Below, piece after piece: positions 1-10,900 of a stretch of 64,000 nt of DNA (position 1 is the stretch's first letter; the number at the start of each line of letters is the position of its first letter). Where the stretch lies: NCBI RefSeq assembly GCF_016008875.1, contig NZ_JADTQG010000020.1, positions 1-64,000 of the forward strand, read 5' to 3'. The DNA is from Ectopseudomonas mendocina. Its GTDB lineage: Bacteria; Pseudomonadota; Gammaproteobacteria; Pseudomonadales; Pseudomonadaceae. Under the pieces are notes generated by a model. It was not told the origin of the DNA. It ran no database searches and saw only the letters and a list, made by a program, of their open reading frames with translations. The position numbers were made by a program, and so were the translations under genes.

Positions 1-1
1 A

Positions 2-1327
2 TGGCAGGAATTGAAGACACCACATGTGCTTATCCGAGCATTTGCCGCCAAAGCCTTAACCGCGATAAATACAACTCTGACTGGTCAGGATTTGGCCGAC
101 CTACTGAATACAAACATATCCCCTCTTCCTGAGCGGGTTACCACCAACTATCACAGCGATATTGAAACAGAGCCAGCCCCGTGTGGCGAAGCCACCGACG
201 ACTACGAATGCTCCTTCGGTATCGACATCGGTCCCTATTGGTTTGCACCGCTTGGGCGCTGCTTTAGTCTGTCGCAAGTCGCCATTGAGCGTAGAGCTCG
301 TAATGCTATAGCTAGACATGTCTTCGCTGGAGAGATCGGCTGGAGCGGGGATGCGCGGTACGACAGAGGCGTTTTCGGCAGGTACGAAAATGGGACTGAC
401 CATCGCCATAGTGAAAGGCCTCGAGTCGACAATCTTCAGGCCTATTGTTCTTATCACGCTATGATGCTGGTAGCTGCAGACCTACTCGTGACGCACCCGA
501 CGACCCGAGATGAGGGAGAGAAAGAAAGCCGATTTGAAGAGTGGATGACGAGCCAAACACTAACGCGTGGAAACGGAATGTGGCTGACCGATTTCCGAGA
601 CCCTCAGATCACGAACGAATCGTCTCTACCAAGTGGTTATCCGACCGCAGATTGGTACTGGAACGTGACCAAAGCTTACCTTGACAGCCAATTACTAACC
701 GACGATAACCAGCTAGTTGTCTGGGGAGGCTGGGGCTTTGGCGACAAGGGCGATGACGAAGATGTTTCCGTTCAGAGCGCTTTAACCGAAACGACTCTCG
801 CGCCTGCGTTAATAGCAGCGTTACAAACGACCCATACTAATCGTTTCTATCTGCCAGCAGCCGATGATCGTAGGTTCGATGAAGACAACATACTTCCTCT
901 CGTGGGCTGGATAAATCACGATTCAGCAGAATCACGGCTCGACGAGTGGGATCCTTGGGCTCAAGGTATGTCCTACCCTGCTTATGGCCCAGGCGCCGAA
1001 ATCTGCCGTAACCTTCACCTCACCAGATCTGACGATGAACGCAGATGGACGACCGCCAATGGCGGCGTGATCAGATCAGAAATCTGGACGCGTGTTGTGG
1101 GCTACGGTCGAGAGCAAAGCGCAATCTGCGGGCGCCGAGTTAGTGTCAACGACTCGTTCCTAAAAGAATTGCTCGCCTCAAAACCAGGCCAATGCCTCGT
1201 TCTCTGTGTTCAGATCCGCCGACGACTGGACCGTTACTTAGCTGAACGAGAGGGTTTCGAGCAATATCCCTGGCCTTACAAGCGTTATTACATAGTGGAT
1301 AGTGATGGAATTACTCGCACGCTCTAA
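2..1327 (+). CDS. Hypothetical protein, 5' end outside the window
   Basis: The reading frame is already open at base 2 and the only early start-like codon is a TTG at 11, so the gene most likely begins upstream of the window. About 440 residues are visible. They are rich in Trp, Asp and Tyr, without membrane segments or a signal peptide. I recognise no family and see no P-loop or metal motif. The stop lies inside the start of the next gene (about 23 bp overlap), which suggests translational coupling in one operon. Its position beside a block of helicase and nuclease genes makes a role in the same accessory region possible, but that is inference only. Confidence 0.6.
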   Translation, partial: WQELKTPHVLIRAFAAKALTAINTTLTGQDLADLLNTNISPLPERVTTNYHSDIETEPAPCGEATDDYECSFGIDIGPYWFAPLGRCFSLSQVAIERRARNAIARHVFAGEIGWSGDARYDRGVFGRYENGTDHRHSERPRVDNLQAYCSYHAMMLVAADLLVTHPTTRDEGEKESRFEEWMTSQTLTRGNGMWLTDFRDPQITNESSLPSGYPTADWYWNVTKAYLDSQLLTDDNQLVVWGGWGFGDKGDDEDVSVQSALTETTLAPALIAALQTTHTNRFYLPAADDRRFDEDNILPLVGWINHDSAESRLDEWDPWAQGMSYPAYGPGAEICRNLHLTRSDDERRWTTANGGVIRSEIWTRVVGYGREQSAICGRRVSVNDSFLKELLASKPGQCLVLCVQIRRRLDRYLAEREGFEQYPWPYKRYYIVDSDGITRTL

Positions 1328-1967
1328 ATCTGTCATCGCGCTAGGCAAGCGAATTGTCGCTTCCCTATCACAAGATGAAGACCTTACATCTGAATGGATA
1401 GGGCATCTCATTGCGGAACGTATCGACGCCGTCGAGAAGGCACAACCAGAGGACAGGGCGGAGGCTGAAGAGGCCTGCGTACAAGAAATCCTTCGTCTCT
1501 GGGAACATCGATATAAAGCTCCTGCTCGTTTTAATCCGCTAAGGGAGATAGAGCCTATTGCCCGATCCCTGGCGGCGCTTGACCCAGAAAGAGAAGAGTT
1601 TCGCTACTACTCTGAAGCACTCGGACTCGCGCGTGAAGAAGACTGCAAGAACCCAAGTGACTGGCTGAAGCTGGCCCTTCAGATCAACCACACCTCCAAA
1701 GACCTTATTCGCTTTTCTCTACAGCAGGGGGGGCGAGAAGCCTTTGCCACTCCGGAGTTCAAAGGTGCTCTCGACGAGGCCATCGGTGCCAATGTCGACC
1801 TGGATGTGGAGATTCGCCTGGCTCGCTTTATTGCAGAAAACGATGATCTCGAGGAGCTACTTGCTCAGGCTGCAGAGAAAAGCACTCGCGAGAAGATTGC
1901 GCAGCTTGAGCGATTCGCAGCCTTATCCATGCAGATGGCAGAAAAGCTGAAACAAAGCCTGCCTTAG
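1305..1967 (+). CDS. Hypothetical alpha-helical protein
   Basis: This 220-residue, highly charged, mostly helical soluble protein has no recognisable catalytic motif. A GTG at 1302 directly precedes the ATG at 1305 and either could start it. It overlaps the end of the preceding gene in another frame, consistent with a two-gene operon. The C-terminal third is Glu/Lys-rich and could form a coiled coil. It converges on the large minus-strand gene that ends at 1999. The function is unknown. Confidence 0.6.
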   Translation: MELLARSKSVIALGKRIVASLSQDEDLTSEWIGHLIAERIDAVEKAQPEDRAEAEEACVQEILRLWEHRYKAPARFNPLREIEPIARSLAALDPEREEFRYYSEALGLAREEDCKNPSDWLKLALQINHTSKDLIRFSLQQGGREAFATPEFKGALDEAIGANVDLDVEIRLARFIAENDDLEELLAQAAEKSTREKIAQLERFAALSMQMAEKLKQSLP

Positions 1968-1983
1968 CCTAGTGAAAAAGCCC

Positions 1984-1997
1984 GGAGGTCGACCTCC
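1984..1997 (-). terminator. GC-rich palindrome between convergent genes
   Basis: The sequence GGAGGTCGACCTCC is fully self-complementary. It sits in the 31-bp gap between two convergent genes. Read on the minus strand it is followed by GGGCTTTTTC, so it could terminate the large minus-strand gene. A 14-bp palindrome with no unpaired loop is not a classic hairpin, so confidence is moderate. Confidence 0.4.
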
Positions 1998-1998
1998 C

Positions 1999-4900
1999 TT
2001 ATCGCTCAATCTGCCTCAAAAGCGTTTCGGCATCTCCGACAAATGTTCCCTGAAGGGCCGGTACTGACGCGAACTGCATCGGCACTAATCCTCCGACAAC
2101 CAGACACGATTTAATCGTCGGTGCCTCAATCCTTGTATGGCGCCCAAGCTCAGGCAAGCCCTGTCTTAGGCGATCTACACGATTGAGATGTCGAAGTAGC
2201 TTGTCCGGTTTCCCATTCTTGCGCTCGCCTTGGTAGTCAGAGAGTAGAGCTGCGATCTCGGAATAATTGCGGCGAAAGGTGAGGTCCTTACATTCGATAA
2301 CTAACACCTCGTCACTTCCGTCCCGCCACGCGAGCACATCGACATCGCCGTAGTCGCGCTCTAGCTTGCGTTTCAAGATTGCCGACATCTCTATGTTCTC
2401 TTCTGTATGCCACCCTGCAGCTCGCAGCTTTTCCGCAACCTCTGCATTGAATGTGTGCCCTTCGTTCGCTTTACCCCACCAGGCGTCGCGCATTTCGGGG
2501 GAAGCGAAGAACTCCTGGTCAAGCGTACCTGAGTGCGCTCCTCGTAAGACATAGAAGAAGCCGGTGCGAAGTAGAGAGGGCGTTATCACGAATATTGGAT
2601 CGTCAGCCAAGTCGATTTGGAGTATGGGACGGGTTACCACCGACAGCCTGCGACCAAATCGCCAGGGGAGAATGTCTCTGCCCTTGAAACCGCTGGGTGG
2701 GGTGTCCCACCTAGGGCGCGGGGCCAAGCTGAAGCGCTCGAGGAATCGATCTACCTTATTCGCATCGCATACGCTGGTGAGGAGCCCTACTAATTGGCTA
2801 CGTGTGAGCGACATAACAGGCGCGTGCCTTTCAATGCCCTCATCCTCCAGTAGGTCGATCATCTGACGGGCATCGTCGACAGTGAACCCCATCTCAGCGT
2901 CCCAAGCTTTTGCAAACTCTGGCTCGAGCAGGTGGGCAACTGAGCCGGCTATCGTCGGCGCAGAGTAATAACGCTTTTGACGAGGTGCAGAGCGTACGTA
3001 CCTATCCCCTATGGCTGTGCTGAGCATCGGCTCGACAACGCTATTCGAAAATTTGTCAGTGAGCAGGATGTCGCCCAGCGATGAGACTCTTAACTGCGGT
3101 TCGAGTACACCGTAGTAAATCCCATCGGACCAACTCCCTAAGCGAATCAGAAGCGCGATTTCAGCGAGTAACGCCTCAATGTCAAGATTCGCCGCCACCT
3201 GGCCTCCTGAGACTGGGGCCGCACAGAGTGCCATTTCGATAAGTACCCGACTGCTGATCTGAGCTGCAGCCGATTTGGACAATTGCTCTACCACCGTCCT
3301 ACGAGTTGCTGGAGTGTCGCCATGAAGCCCCAACACCGCACCCGATGTGCGCTTCCAAAGCTGTTCGGTCACCTCACCGACCACGTGATTGATGAGCAGC
3401 CGCTCTATGAGGTTTCCGCGGTCGAGCTTGTTTAATTGAGCAATCACGTGTTCGACGCGCTTATCGACCAAGCTATTTAGAAGTGTGCGGCACTCCTTGG
3501 CGCCTGCAACATTGTTATCGCCATCGTGAACCGACCAGCCCAATCCTAGGCGCAGTCTTGCGCTGTCGATGTCATCGACCTCCAGCGCTTTGGGGGGCAG
3601 GGCAGAGCTGATGTAGTCAGTGAACGCATGAGCATGCATGAGGTGGAACTGCCTGCCACGATCATTAGGTACGACCTTCACCAATGCTTCAGTAGCCAGT
3701 CTCGAAGGAAGTGCGCCATCTGATAGAACGTGAATGGCCTGCAGGGTTACCTTAACAATTGCACGCTCGGCGATGTTCGATGGTGTTCGGAAGGCATGTG
3801 CAAAACCCGCCTCAAGATAAATAGTCGCGGACTGTTCGGAAGTGATTTCGAAGCGAACCAGATCATCTGGAGCAACCGTTGCTGGGGCCTCTAGACGATC
3901 AAACTCCTCCTCTGTGTCCTCGAAACGAAACACAAGCGCATAGGTACTCTGCAGCGTCCCAGCCTCCTCCAAGGTGTCAACGATGTGCGCAACCCGCATT
4001 CCTAGCATCTCCCAAAGACGGTAGATGAGATCGCGAGAGTCGATATGAGGTGCCTCGAGGTGTACCCAGATGGTCGGTGCCCCTTCACATACAGCAACCA
4101 GCTTACGCTCCTCCAAACAGTCCAGCGAGACGTAGATTCGAGACTCAGCCTGATTGGGAAATAAAGGGTTCTTATGGAAGCGCTCTAAACGGTGCGGCGT
4201 TCCGTGAGTGTCTGCGCCAATATGGAAATCTCTTGCTTGATCGGCTTTAGCGCGAACGTCTCGTAAGAGGTTTAGAGGTGGTGATATCACGAGAGGATTC
4301 TCCGGCGAAAATCTCCCGTCTTCTAGGTCAGCGTGAGGGACAAGATGTCCATCATTAAGCTCTACCCAGCCGATCAAGTTCATCACGCCGTTGACGTTCT
4401 CAATTTCAACCCCAGCTTCTCGCAGCCCGTGCAGGGCTGTTTCTAGGCGCCAGAATCGAGAAATTTCCATCGAACTAATTTCGCTTAGCCGGATGAGGTC
4501 GGCTATCGAGATATATTCCTTGCTCCAATGGGCATGGGGGATGTGAGGGAGAGAGATGCCCATCCCTTTACCCCAGCCGCACAAGACTATGAGGTGTAAG
4601 CCTTCACGAAAACCTTCGATGGATTCGAGCTGGGCAATAGTCGAGTTTACAGCCCGTTCAAGCGATTTATCTAACTCTTCACGTGGCGGAGTTATGTGTT
4701 TGAAGCGGCCACCCCGATGAGTTTCTATGGACGGCAGGGCAAAGTGCAGAGCAACAAAGTGACCTTCGTCAAACGAGATTAATGCGCTCGTAAATTGGTC
4801 GGGACCGGAAGGAAACCAGTGCACAGGGCACCCAGGTTCGGAGCCGAAAAGTCGGGTTTCTGAGATCTTGCGACTCAGTAGGAGTCCGAAATTGATGTTG

Positions 4901-5781
4901 AAGCTCTCTACCAGCCTCGTCGCCATGACGTACTCAATGACGTGATCGCGAATAGCAGTCGATATGACCGTCGGTAGCGAGACAGTGATCTCGCCATCCG
5001 CTGAAAGAAGAAGAGGACGTCTATCAAGGGTGCTCAGACATGGCTCTTGATCCAGCAGCGTTTCTCGATCAGACAGGGCAGAAAGGAACGGATCTAAATG
5101 TTCCGGGGTTACACCACGTTTCGCTAGCAGCTCAAAGGATAAGGTGACTCTTCTTTGCAGAGTTTGGGCACTTGGAAGAGCATCAAGGTCAAGTTGAGAT
5201 ACTACGTGATCCGAGCCTAGCTGGTAGCGCGAAAGCCCAGCTTGCTGACAGATCAGGTCGGAAACAACCAAAAGAGCTCGTACTTCGTTGCGAAGCCTAT
5301 TGAAGTTGATGGCATCAGGCATCCCCGCCAAGAGATCTAGCATGCACTGTGTATAGAAGCCTGCACTCTCCCACCGCCCCTCCAGCATTAGAAAATTCTC
5401 GCGAGAATCCGTCACTAGCGTGACGAATACATCCTCTGCTGGATCCTCTCCACATGACGCATGCGACTCCCCAATGATTTCAAACCAGCGTGCAGCATCC
5501 TCTAGGCCCGGTTGGTCTTCACCTCGCGCATAAACGAAAGCTAAAAAGATCAGCAACTCCAGCCGTAAAACGGTCGACTGGTAATCCGGCTCGGTGAGAA
5601 GTCCTGAAAGCAACGAAACACTTGAAGAGACCTCAAAGCGAGACAGGTCTTCGACAAGCTCTGGTACAGCTTGAGCCACATCACGAAGTGGCAACTGGAG
5701 GGACGCCCAGCGCATTTGCTCAGCGAAAAAATCTTCGAGATCGTTTGCATCGAGCTCAGGTGACGTATCTTGTTCGATCAT
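1999..5781 (-). CDS. Large protein with C-terminal PD-(D/E)XK nuclease domain
   Basis: The protein has about 1,260 residues. The first 1,100 or so show no motif I recognise and no membrane segment. Around residues 1145-1170 there is a restriction-endonuclease-like core: an Asp in GDVDVLAWRDG, then a hydrophobic strand ending in VIECKD, the classic D...ExK arrangement. I infer a nuclease effector guided by the long N-terminal part. The ATG at 5781 is preferred because AAGGA lies 7 nt upstream; a TTG at 5829 would add 16 residues but has no ribosome site. It is the last gene of the minus-strand block, about 100 bp after the beta-propeller-like gene. Confidence 0.75.
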   Translation of the reverse strand: MIEQDTSPELDANDLEDFFAEQMRWASLQLPLRDVAQAVPELVEDLSRFEVSSSVSLLSGLLTEPDYQSTVLRLELLIFLAFVYARGEDQPGLEDAARWFEIIGESHASCGEDPAEDVFVTLVTDSRENFLMLEGRWESAGFYTQCMLDLLAGMPDAINFNRLRNEVRALLVVSDLICQQAGLSRYQLGSDHVVSQLDLDALPSAQTLQRRVTLSFELLAKRGVTPEHLDPFLSALSDRETLLDQEPCLSTLDRRPLLLSADGEITVSLPTVISTAIRDHVIEYVMATRLVESFNINFGLLLSRKISETRLFGSEPGCPVHWFPSGPDQFTSALISFDEGHFVALHFALPSIETHRGGRFKHITPPREELDKSLERAVNSTIAQLESIEGFREGLHLIVLCGWGKGMGISLPHIPHAHWSKEYISIADLIRLSEISSMEISRFWRLETALHGLREAGVEIENVNGVMNLIGWVELNDGHLVPHADLEDGRFSPENPLVISPPLNLLRDVRAKADQARDFHIGADTHGTPHRLERFHKNPLFPNQAESRIYVSLDCLEERKLVAVCEGAPTIWVHLEAPHIDSRDLIYRLWEMLGMRVAHIVDTLEEAGTLQSTYALVFRFEDTEEEFDRLEAPATVAPDDLVRFEITSEQSATIYLEAGFAHAFRTPSNIAERAIVKVTLQAIHVLSDGALPSRLATEALVKVVPNDRGRQFHLMHAHAFTDYISSALPPKALEVDDIDSARLRLGLGWSVHDGDNNVAGAKECRTLLNSLVDKRVEHVIAQLNKLDRGNLIERLLINHVVGEVTEQLWKRTSGAVLGLHGDTPATRRTVVEQLSKSAAAQISSRVLIEMALCAAPVSGGQVAANLDIEALLAEIALLIRLGSWSDGIYYGVLEPQLRVSSLGDILLTDKFSNSVVEPMLSTAIGDRYVRSAPRQKRYYSAPTIAGSVAHLLEPEFAKAWDAEMGFTVDDARQMIDLLEDEGIERHAPVMSLTRSQLVGLLTSVCDANKVDRFLERFSLAPRPRWDTPPSGFKGRDILPWRFGRRLSVVTRPILQIDLADDPIFVITPSLLRTGFFYVLRGAHSGTLDQEFFASPEMRDAWWGKANEGHTFNAEVAEKLRAAGWHTEENIEMSAILKRKLERDYGDVDVLAWRDGSDEVLVIECKDLTFRRNYSEIAALLSDYQGERKNGKPDKLLRHLNRVDRLRQGLPELGRHTRIEAPTIKSCLVVGGLVPMQFASVPALQGTFVGDAETLLRQIER

Positions 5782-5881
5782 CTGCGAGTCCTTTGCAGCG
5801 CGTTTTTCGTCCGATTGTGAACCAGACAAAGCTCAAATATAACTCTCAGATAGTGATGCCCGCTCGCTTACTAGGGATCAA

Positions 5882-6874
5882 TCACGGAAAACACACCAAC
5901 TGACGAAACCAACGATCCTGGCTCCGTGTGCGCAGCCATACATGAATGCCAGCACTGTCTGGCTTTAAAGGTTCGGCATCAAATGCCACCAAAGCGAAAC
6001 CTGCATTAATGCCCTTCCCCATAACCAATCCGTGCTTGATCGGGAGAACGCCACCCTCCCCAATTAACGCGTAGCAACCATCAAGGGTAGACACAAGCCA
6101 CTGCAGCTGAAAACGAACAATGCCCAACGGCTCTCCGGGAACTTGAGCTATGGTCGTTACCGCATCATCGCTTACAGAGATAACCGAACCTCCGGCCGCT
6201 ATGGCCCATAGTTCTCCGGCAGGGCCTTCAACGCCAGCGATCAGATTGACGAATGCTGAAGACTCTTCGGGCCAAGGCCCTTTCAGTGTCCGCCACATAC
6301 CTTCCTGCTGCCTTCGCCACAGAGTGCCGCCATAGCCCAGAGCATAGATGCCATGCTGGGTCATCACGATGTTGTTGATGCCTCCAAGGGCTCCGGGAAC
6401 ATGGCCATCGAACTCAAGCAGCGCCATGCCGCCAGACTCCCATTGATAAAGGCGGCGCTGGAATGTGCCGATTAGCAAAGCGCCATTAACCCATGCCAGG
6501 CATTCCGCAAGCTCGGGCTGGGCCTGCCCATTGAGCACAAACGTCAGGCGCCGCGCATACCAGGTATCCGGAACCACCAACTGAGGATGCGCAACCTGGG
6601 GCTCCCAGCCCTCAGCATCACCGGGTAGGTGATTGGTAAACAGCAGATCCTCATCGGTGATTGCCCAGATGTGGCCATACTCATCGGCCACCATTGCTTG
6701 AACAGTCCCACTGAAGCATGCCTCCAGGTGAAACATGAATCGCTCCTCCTGGAAAGTGCCGCTGATGATCCAGGAAAAGGTCTCTCCACTGGCATCCCGG
6801 GCATGTACAGCGAACCACGGATGATCACCAGCCATCGTCAAATCGGCTAGCTGATAGCGCCCCCCATTTGTCAT
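5882..6874 (-). CDS. Beta-propeller-like protein
   Basis: This 330-residue protein lacks a signal peptide or membrane segment. It contains roughly five repeats of the form hydrophobic-strand, Gly, Trp/Tyr-Ala-hydrophobic-Gly, for example near residues 60-80, 130-150, 185-205, 225-250 and 275-290 (GHIWAITD, GIYALGYGG, GELWAIAAGG). This pattern is typical of beta-propeller blades. Propellers are usually binding scaffolds, so a partner- or target-recognition role is inferred. The ATG overlaps the stop of the preceding gene in an ATGA arrangement, showing tight coupling with it. Confidence 0.65.
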   Translation of the reverse strand: MTNGGRYQLADLTMAGDHPWFAVHARDASGETFSWIISGTFQEERFMFHLEACFSGTVQAMVADEYGHIWAITDEDLLFTNHLPGDAEGWEPQVAHPQLVVPDTWYARRLTFVLNGQAQPELAECLAWVNGALLIGTFQRRLYQWESGGMALLEFDGHVPGALGGINNIVMTQHGIYALGYGGTLWRRQQEGMWRTLKGPWPEESSAFVNLIAGVEGPAGELWAIAAGGSVISVSDDAVTTIAQVPGEPLGIVRFQLQWLVSTLDGCYALIGEGGVLPIKHGLVMGKGINAGFALVAFDAEPLKPDSAGIHVWLRTRSQDRWFRQLVCFP

Positions 6875-7902
6875 ACCGAGCCCCCCAAGTTCGGGACAGG
6901 GGCCTGGGTGGCACTCACCGAGAGGCCTTGAAACAGAGGCAACTCCGCCTCCATTTGCAATCCGGCTGCGGTGTAAAACTCCCGCGCCTCAATCATCAGT
7001 GCCGTAGCAACCGCCCGGCCGACCTCCTGGCGCTCGCGCCAGGTCATAAATCCCGCCTGCGCAAGCGCGAAGCCCTTTACGCTGAAGTTATTGAAGTCAT
7101 CTCGACTGGATAACCACGAAGATTTGACAGCGATGTCCACCCCGAGGTCAGCGGTTACGTATACCTGTTCCATCCATTTGAAAGCGCGCTCTAGATAAGC
7201 CCCCATCGTGGGATTCTGGGCAGGCTGAGAACGGTCGCCACGCAAGACCTTGACCGCAGTTCGCTGCGCATCGGTCACGAACCGATGCTGAGAGCCACGG
7301 TTCTGCGAGTCCTGCATAAAGTGCGCGAAGCTTTGCTCCAGGGTGGCAGAGTTGTCCCTGCTCAAAGCGCCTCGCAACACCTTATCCGGGATTAGGTGGT
7401 CGGCATCGAAGCCTCGCATGGGGTTCAGTTCATTGGCCCTGGCCTGCTCCTTGGCGTGCTTAAGGTCTTGATAACGGCCCGCCAGGGTCGGCATGCGCAG
7501 TAGGTCACGAATGGCTTGGCGACGCTCGGCATCAAGAGTCTCGCTTCGCCAGTTTAACTGATTGATACCTTCAGCCAGCCGTACCGCGGCTTCCACTTCC
7601 TGGCGTAACACTTCTTCCGCCAACGGGTAGGCTGCCTCAACGACGGAAGGCCGCAGATCCAGTGCTGAGTAGCCGCTGGCCAGTAATCGAGAGATGGCTG
7701 CGCGCGCCTCTTGCTCGCTCAGCTTGTGCCCATCAGTGCGTGGGTAGGACACGCCACCGACCTCGAAGGCTTCCACATAGGTCGCCTGATTAGTATTGTG
7801 CGCCTCGATGAAGGCCGCCATGGCGCCGGCATCCCCGGCATTGCTCAACATGACCTGGTAGACGCTGCGTACCTGCGCCATTGCCTGGAAGCCGCTAGTC
7901 AT
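6871..7902 (-). CDS. Hypothetical protein with HNH-like motif
   Basis: The protein has 343 residues from the ATG at 7902, which follows GGGGGAGAGGGA. A longer frame reaches 7983 but would run deep into the upstream gene. Near residues 155-165 is GFDADHLIPDKV, which resembles the first half of HNH/His-Me-finger nucleases (D-x-DH-I/V-P). I do not see the later His/Asn ligands clearly, so nuclease activity is unproven. The rest is helical. It overlaps the helicase-topoisomerase gene by 8 bp and the propeller gene by 4 bp, so the three are probably made together. Confidence 0.6.
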   Translation of the reverse strand: MTSGFQAMAQVRSVYQVMLSNAGDAGAMAAFIEAHNTNQATYVEAFEVGGVSYPRTDGHKLSEQEARAAISRLLASGYSALDLRPSVVEAAYPLAEEVLRQEVEAAVRLAEGINQLNWRSETLDAERRQAIRDLLRMPTLAGRYQDLKHAKEQARANELNPMRGFDADHLIPDKVLRGALSRDNSATLEQSFAHFMQDSQNRGSQHRFVTDAQRTAVKVLRGDRSQPAQNPTMGAYLERAFKWMEQVYVTADLGVDIAVKSSWLSSRDDFNNFSVKGFALAQAGFMTWRERQEVGRAVATALMIEAREFYTAAGLQMEAELPLFQGLSVSATQAPVPNLGGSV

Positions 7903-10900
7903 TTCCCTCTCCCCCTGTTTTTTCGCGTCTCGTGCTGCGCAGCAAACCTTCCACATGAGTGGCAAACGTGGAAGGCCGGCCATGCCCTCGCGTTTCCATC
8001 CAGGTCAATAATCGATCCACAGTGGGCTCTGGCAACGAACTCGTACGCAAGGCATCGTCAGCCATAGGCTGTAGGCTCAGGACGGCTCTACCTGCCAGCA
8101 GTCGTTCGGTGTCCTCATCGCCCCACAGGGCCGTATAGCGGGACAGACCTTCTGGATCCAGATCGAACCAGCCACGGTAGTGGCCCGGTCTGACGGTTGT
8201 AACCTCGATGCCTATCTCGACCTGCCGATGCGTTTCCATCTGAGGCCATGCCAACGGATAGACGCGCCGTGTAACCTGGGCCTCACCATCACGCAGCGCC
8301 GACGCCAGGGTGAGCTTCGACATCAGGTCGTATAGCTGGCGCTGGTGGGCGGAAAATGCCTGCATTGCCGGGCTATCGGCTCCTATCGCAATATTCAGCG
8401 GAACCAAAGCGCCATGAGCGCCAGTACGTGCGCCCGCCGCGATCGGCACAGGCTCTTCGTCTGCGCCCTTTCCCGATGCACAGCTCGGCGGCGCAGCGCT
8501 TACCGGCTCCCAGTCCCCTATGGGCACTTCCGGCTGGCCGCTAAACAGCGCCAAGGCATTCCCCTCGGCATCAAGCGTGACGCTATCCGGCAAGGCTATG
8601 GGCGGAGAAGTATCAGCCTCCTTGCGATCATCGAAGCGCCTTGCCCAAGTGCCGAGAAAGTCAGCGTAATCCTGCTCGCTAGCGTTCGTTTTTTCGGCAA
8701 AGCGGTTCAACGCCTGGTCGAAGTCATACAGCAGGGCATTCGAACTGATTCCTTCCAGCCAGGGATTTTCCAACAACGACTTGGCCCTAGCTCGCCCCAA
8801 TGCGGTTAGACGCAACCGCCCACCGGCATCCTCGCAGGCCCAACCTTCGCCAAAGGGAGATAGTGGACTCTCTTCGTCATCAACAGAACGCAATTCATAC
8901 AGCCCCTGCAGCGCCTTCATGGTCTTCGAAGGCAACCAGCCCAGGCGCCTGAATGCCTCTTGCAGTACCAGGCCGGTTCCCAGCACTTCCGGCGCCGGCA
9001 GCAGGCGCTCCTCAACCTCCAGTAGACAGGGTTCGGATGCAATCACAGCCTCCGGCAAGTGCTCCAGCAAGCGGTGGGCATCCTCCAGACGATCACTGCC
9101 CCAAGGCAACCACCCCGTCTTACCTCGTCGCACCATCAACCGCGCGGGGACGGTTCGCTCATCGACCTTGAGCTCGATGGCCAGAGTGTGGCGCTTGCTC
9201 GGCAGGCCAGGAGAGTCACCATACCCGGCCAAGGCACGCAACAGGGGCCCCTTCACCCTACCGCCCCCCACCACACCATGGTGCAAGTAGACCGAGCCGA
9301 TCAGGTTGTCCAACACCCGGGTAGCAATGGCGCCATAGGCCAGCCCCATGTTTAATGCACGCAGGGCGCTGGCGGCGCGTTGCTGCGCCGTCTCGCCAAC
9401 GAGCGGAACCGATACGCCGGCGTGAAACGCCCGCTCTAGTGCGGGCTGTGTCAGCGCGTGGAAACGTATCCGCCTGATTCGTTTGACATGCAGGAACCAG
9501 GGCGCATCCTGAAGCACCTGCAGAATGTGCCAAGCGATAGCCTCGCCCTGAGCGTCGTCATCGGTACCTAGAACCAGTTCATCACACTGCAGCAGGCGGG
9601 TGGCAGCGTTGCACAGTGCGCTCTGCAGATCGCTACCCTCGCGCTGGCTGAGTTGCCAGCGGGGTCGCAGGCCATCGCACCAGCGAATCGTCCCTGCCCC
9701 CGGCAGTTCCCGGATATGCCCACCACAACCGAATACCTGCACGTATGCCGGCATAAACTCCTGGATGATTCCTGCCTTATGCGCGGACTCGACGACCATC
9801 AGTGCCCTGGGCCCGAGCTTGTGGGCCGGGCGGCGCACCACACCGGTCAGTTGCGCACGTTGTGGCTCATCAACCCCCGCCAGACAACGTCCAACGATCG
9901 CTGACGGCAGATCGTTCCCAACGTTCATCACCTGCTGCGAAAAGAACAACTCGGAATGGCCGAACAGAATGAAGCTTTTCTGCGCACGACTGATCGCGAC
10001 ATTAAGTAAGCGCCCGTCATCACGATCGATGAATACCCGCTGACGATGGTTGTCTTCCAGCCGGCGGGTAGCACGACTGTCCTTGTTCACCGCACTGAAC
10101 AGCACCACTGGTTTCTCAGCGCCTTGTAGCGTGTGCACGGTGCCGATTGTCAATCGGTCGCTGAGCCCCTCGCAGTGTGGATCCAGCTGCTCGCCAATAG
10201 CCCGGCGAATAGCCTTGGCCTGGCCTCGAAACGGAGTCACGATGGCCACCAGTTTTTCCAGCGGCACCTGCTCTCCCGCCCGCCCCTCGGCACGCGCAGC
10301 CCAGCGTGCTAGCGGCAAGCCGGTTTCCTTCAACCAGCGCACAATCGCCTGAACTTCGCCAGGATTGGACCAGGAGTCGCCCTTCACTGGCCCGTCATTC
10401 GGCCCGCCAGTCTGGTAGAAGCCCAAAGGCGGTAACGGAAAGGAACCTTTCATGCGTGCCAGCAGCGCCTGCTCCTTATCCGTATCCAGCGTAGGCAGAT
10501 CACCATCGCCCAGAAACCCTGGGCGCGGATCATCGACCATCGGCACCAACTCCCGATTAAGCACCATGCCTTGGGCATCCCGGTCATGGTCGTGATACAC
10601 CAGATCAATGCATAACTGGATGATCGAGCGGGCACAGCGATAGTGTTCGCGCAGCAACAGGCCATCGCGCAACGTCCCATCAGGCCGCGCCTCCGCATAC
10701 GACGCTCCGGTCGCCGCCAGTTTCATGATCGAGCCGGTCGCCGCATCGGCGCCACGCACACACAGGGTATCTAGGGTCGCTTCATCCCCCCAGCGATCAA
10801 GCACCTGCCGCAGCTCGAGTTCCGGTGTCAGCGATGACACTGGCGAAAGTTGTTTGAGATCCCCCACCACCACCGCTTGGCGTGCCAGGCTCAGAATAGG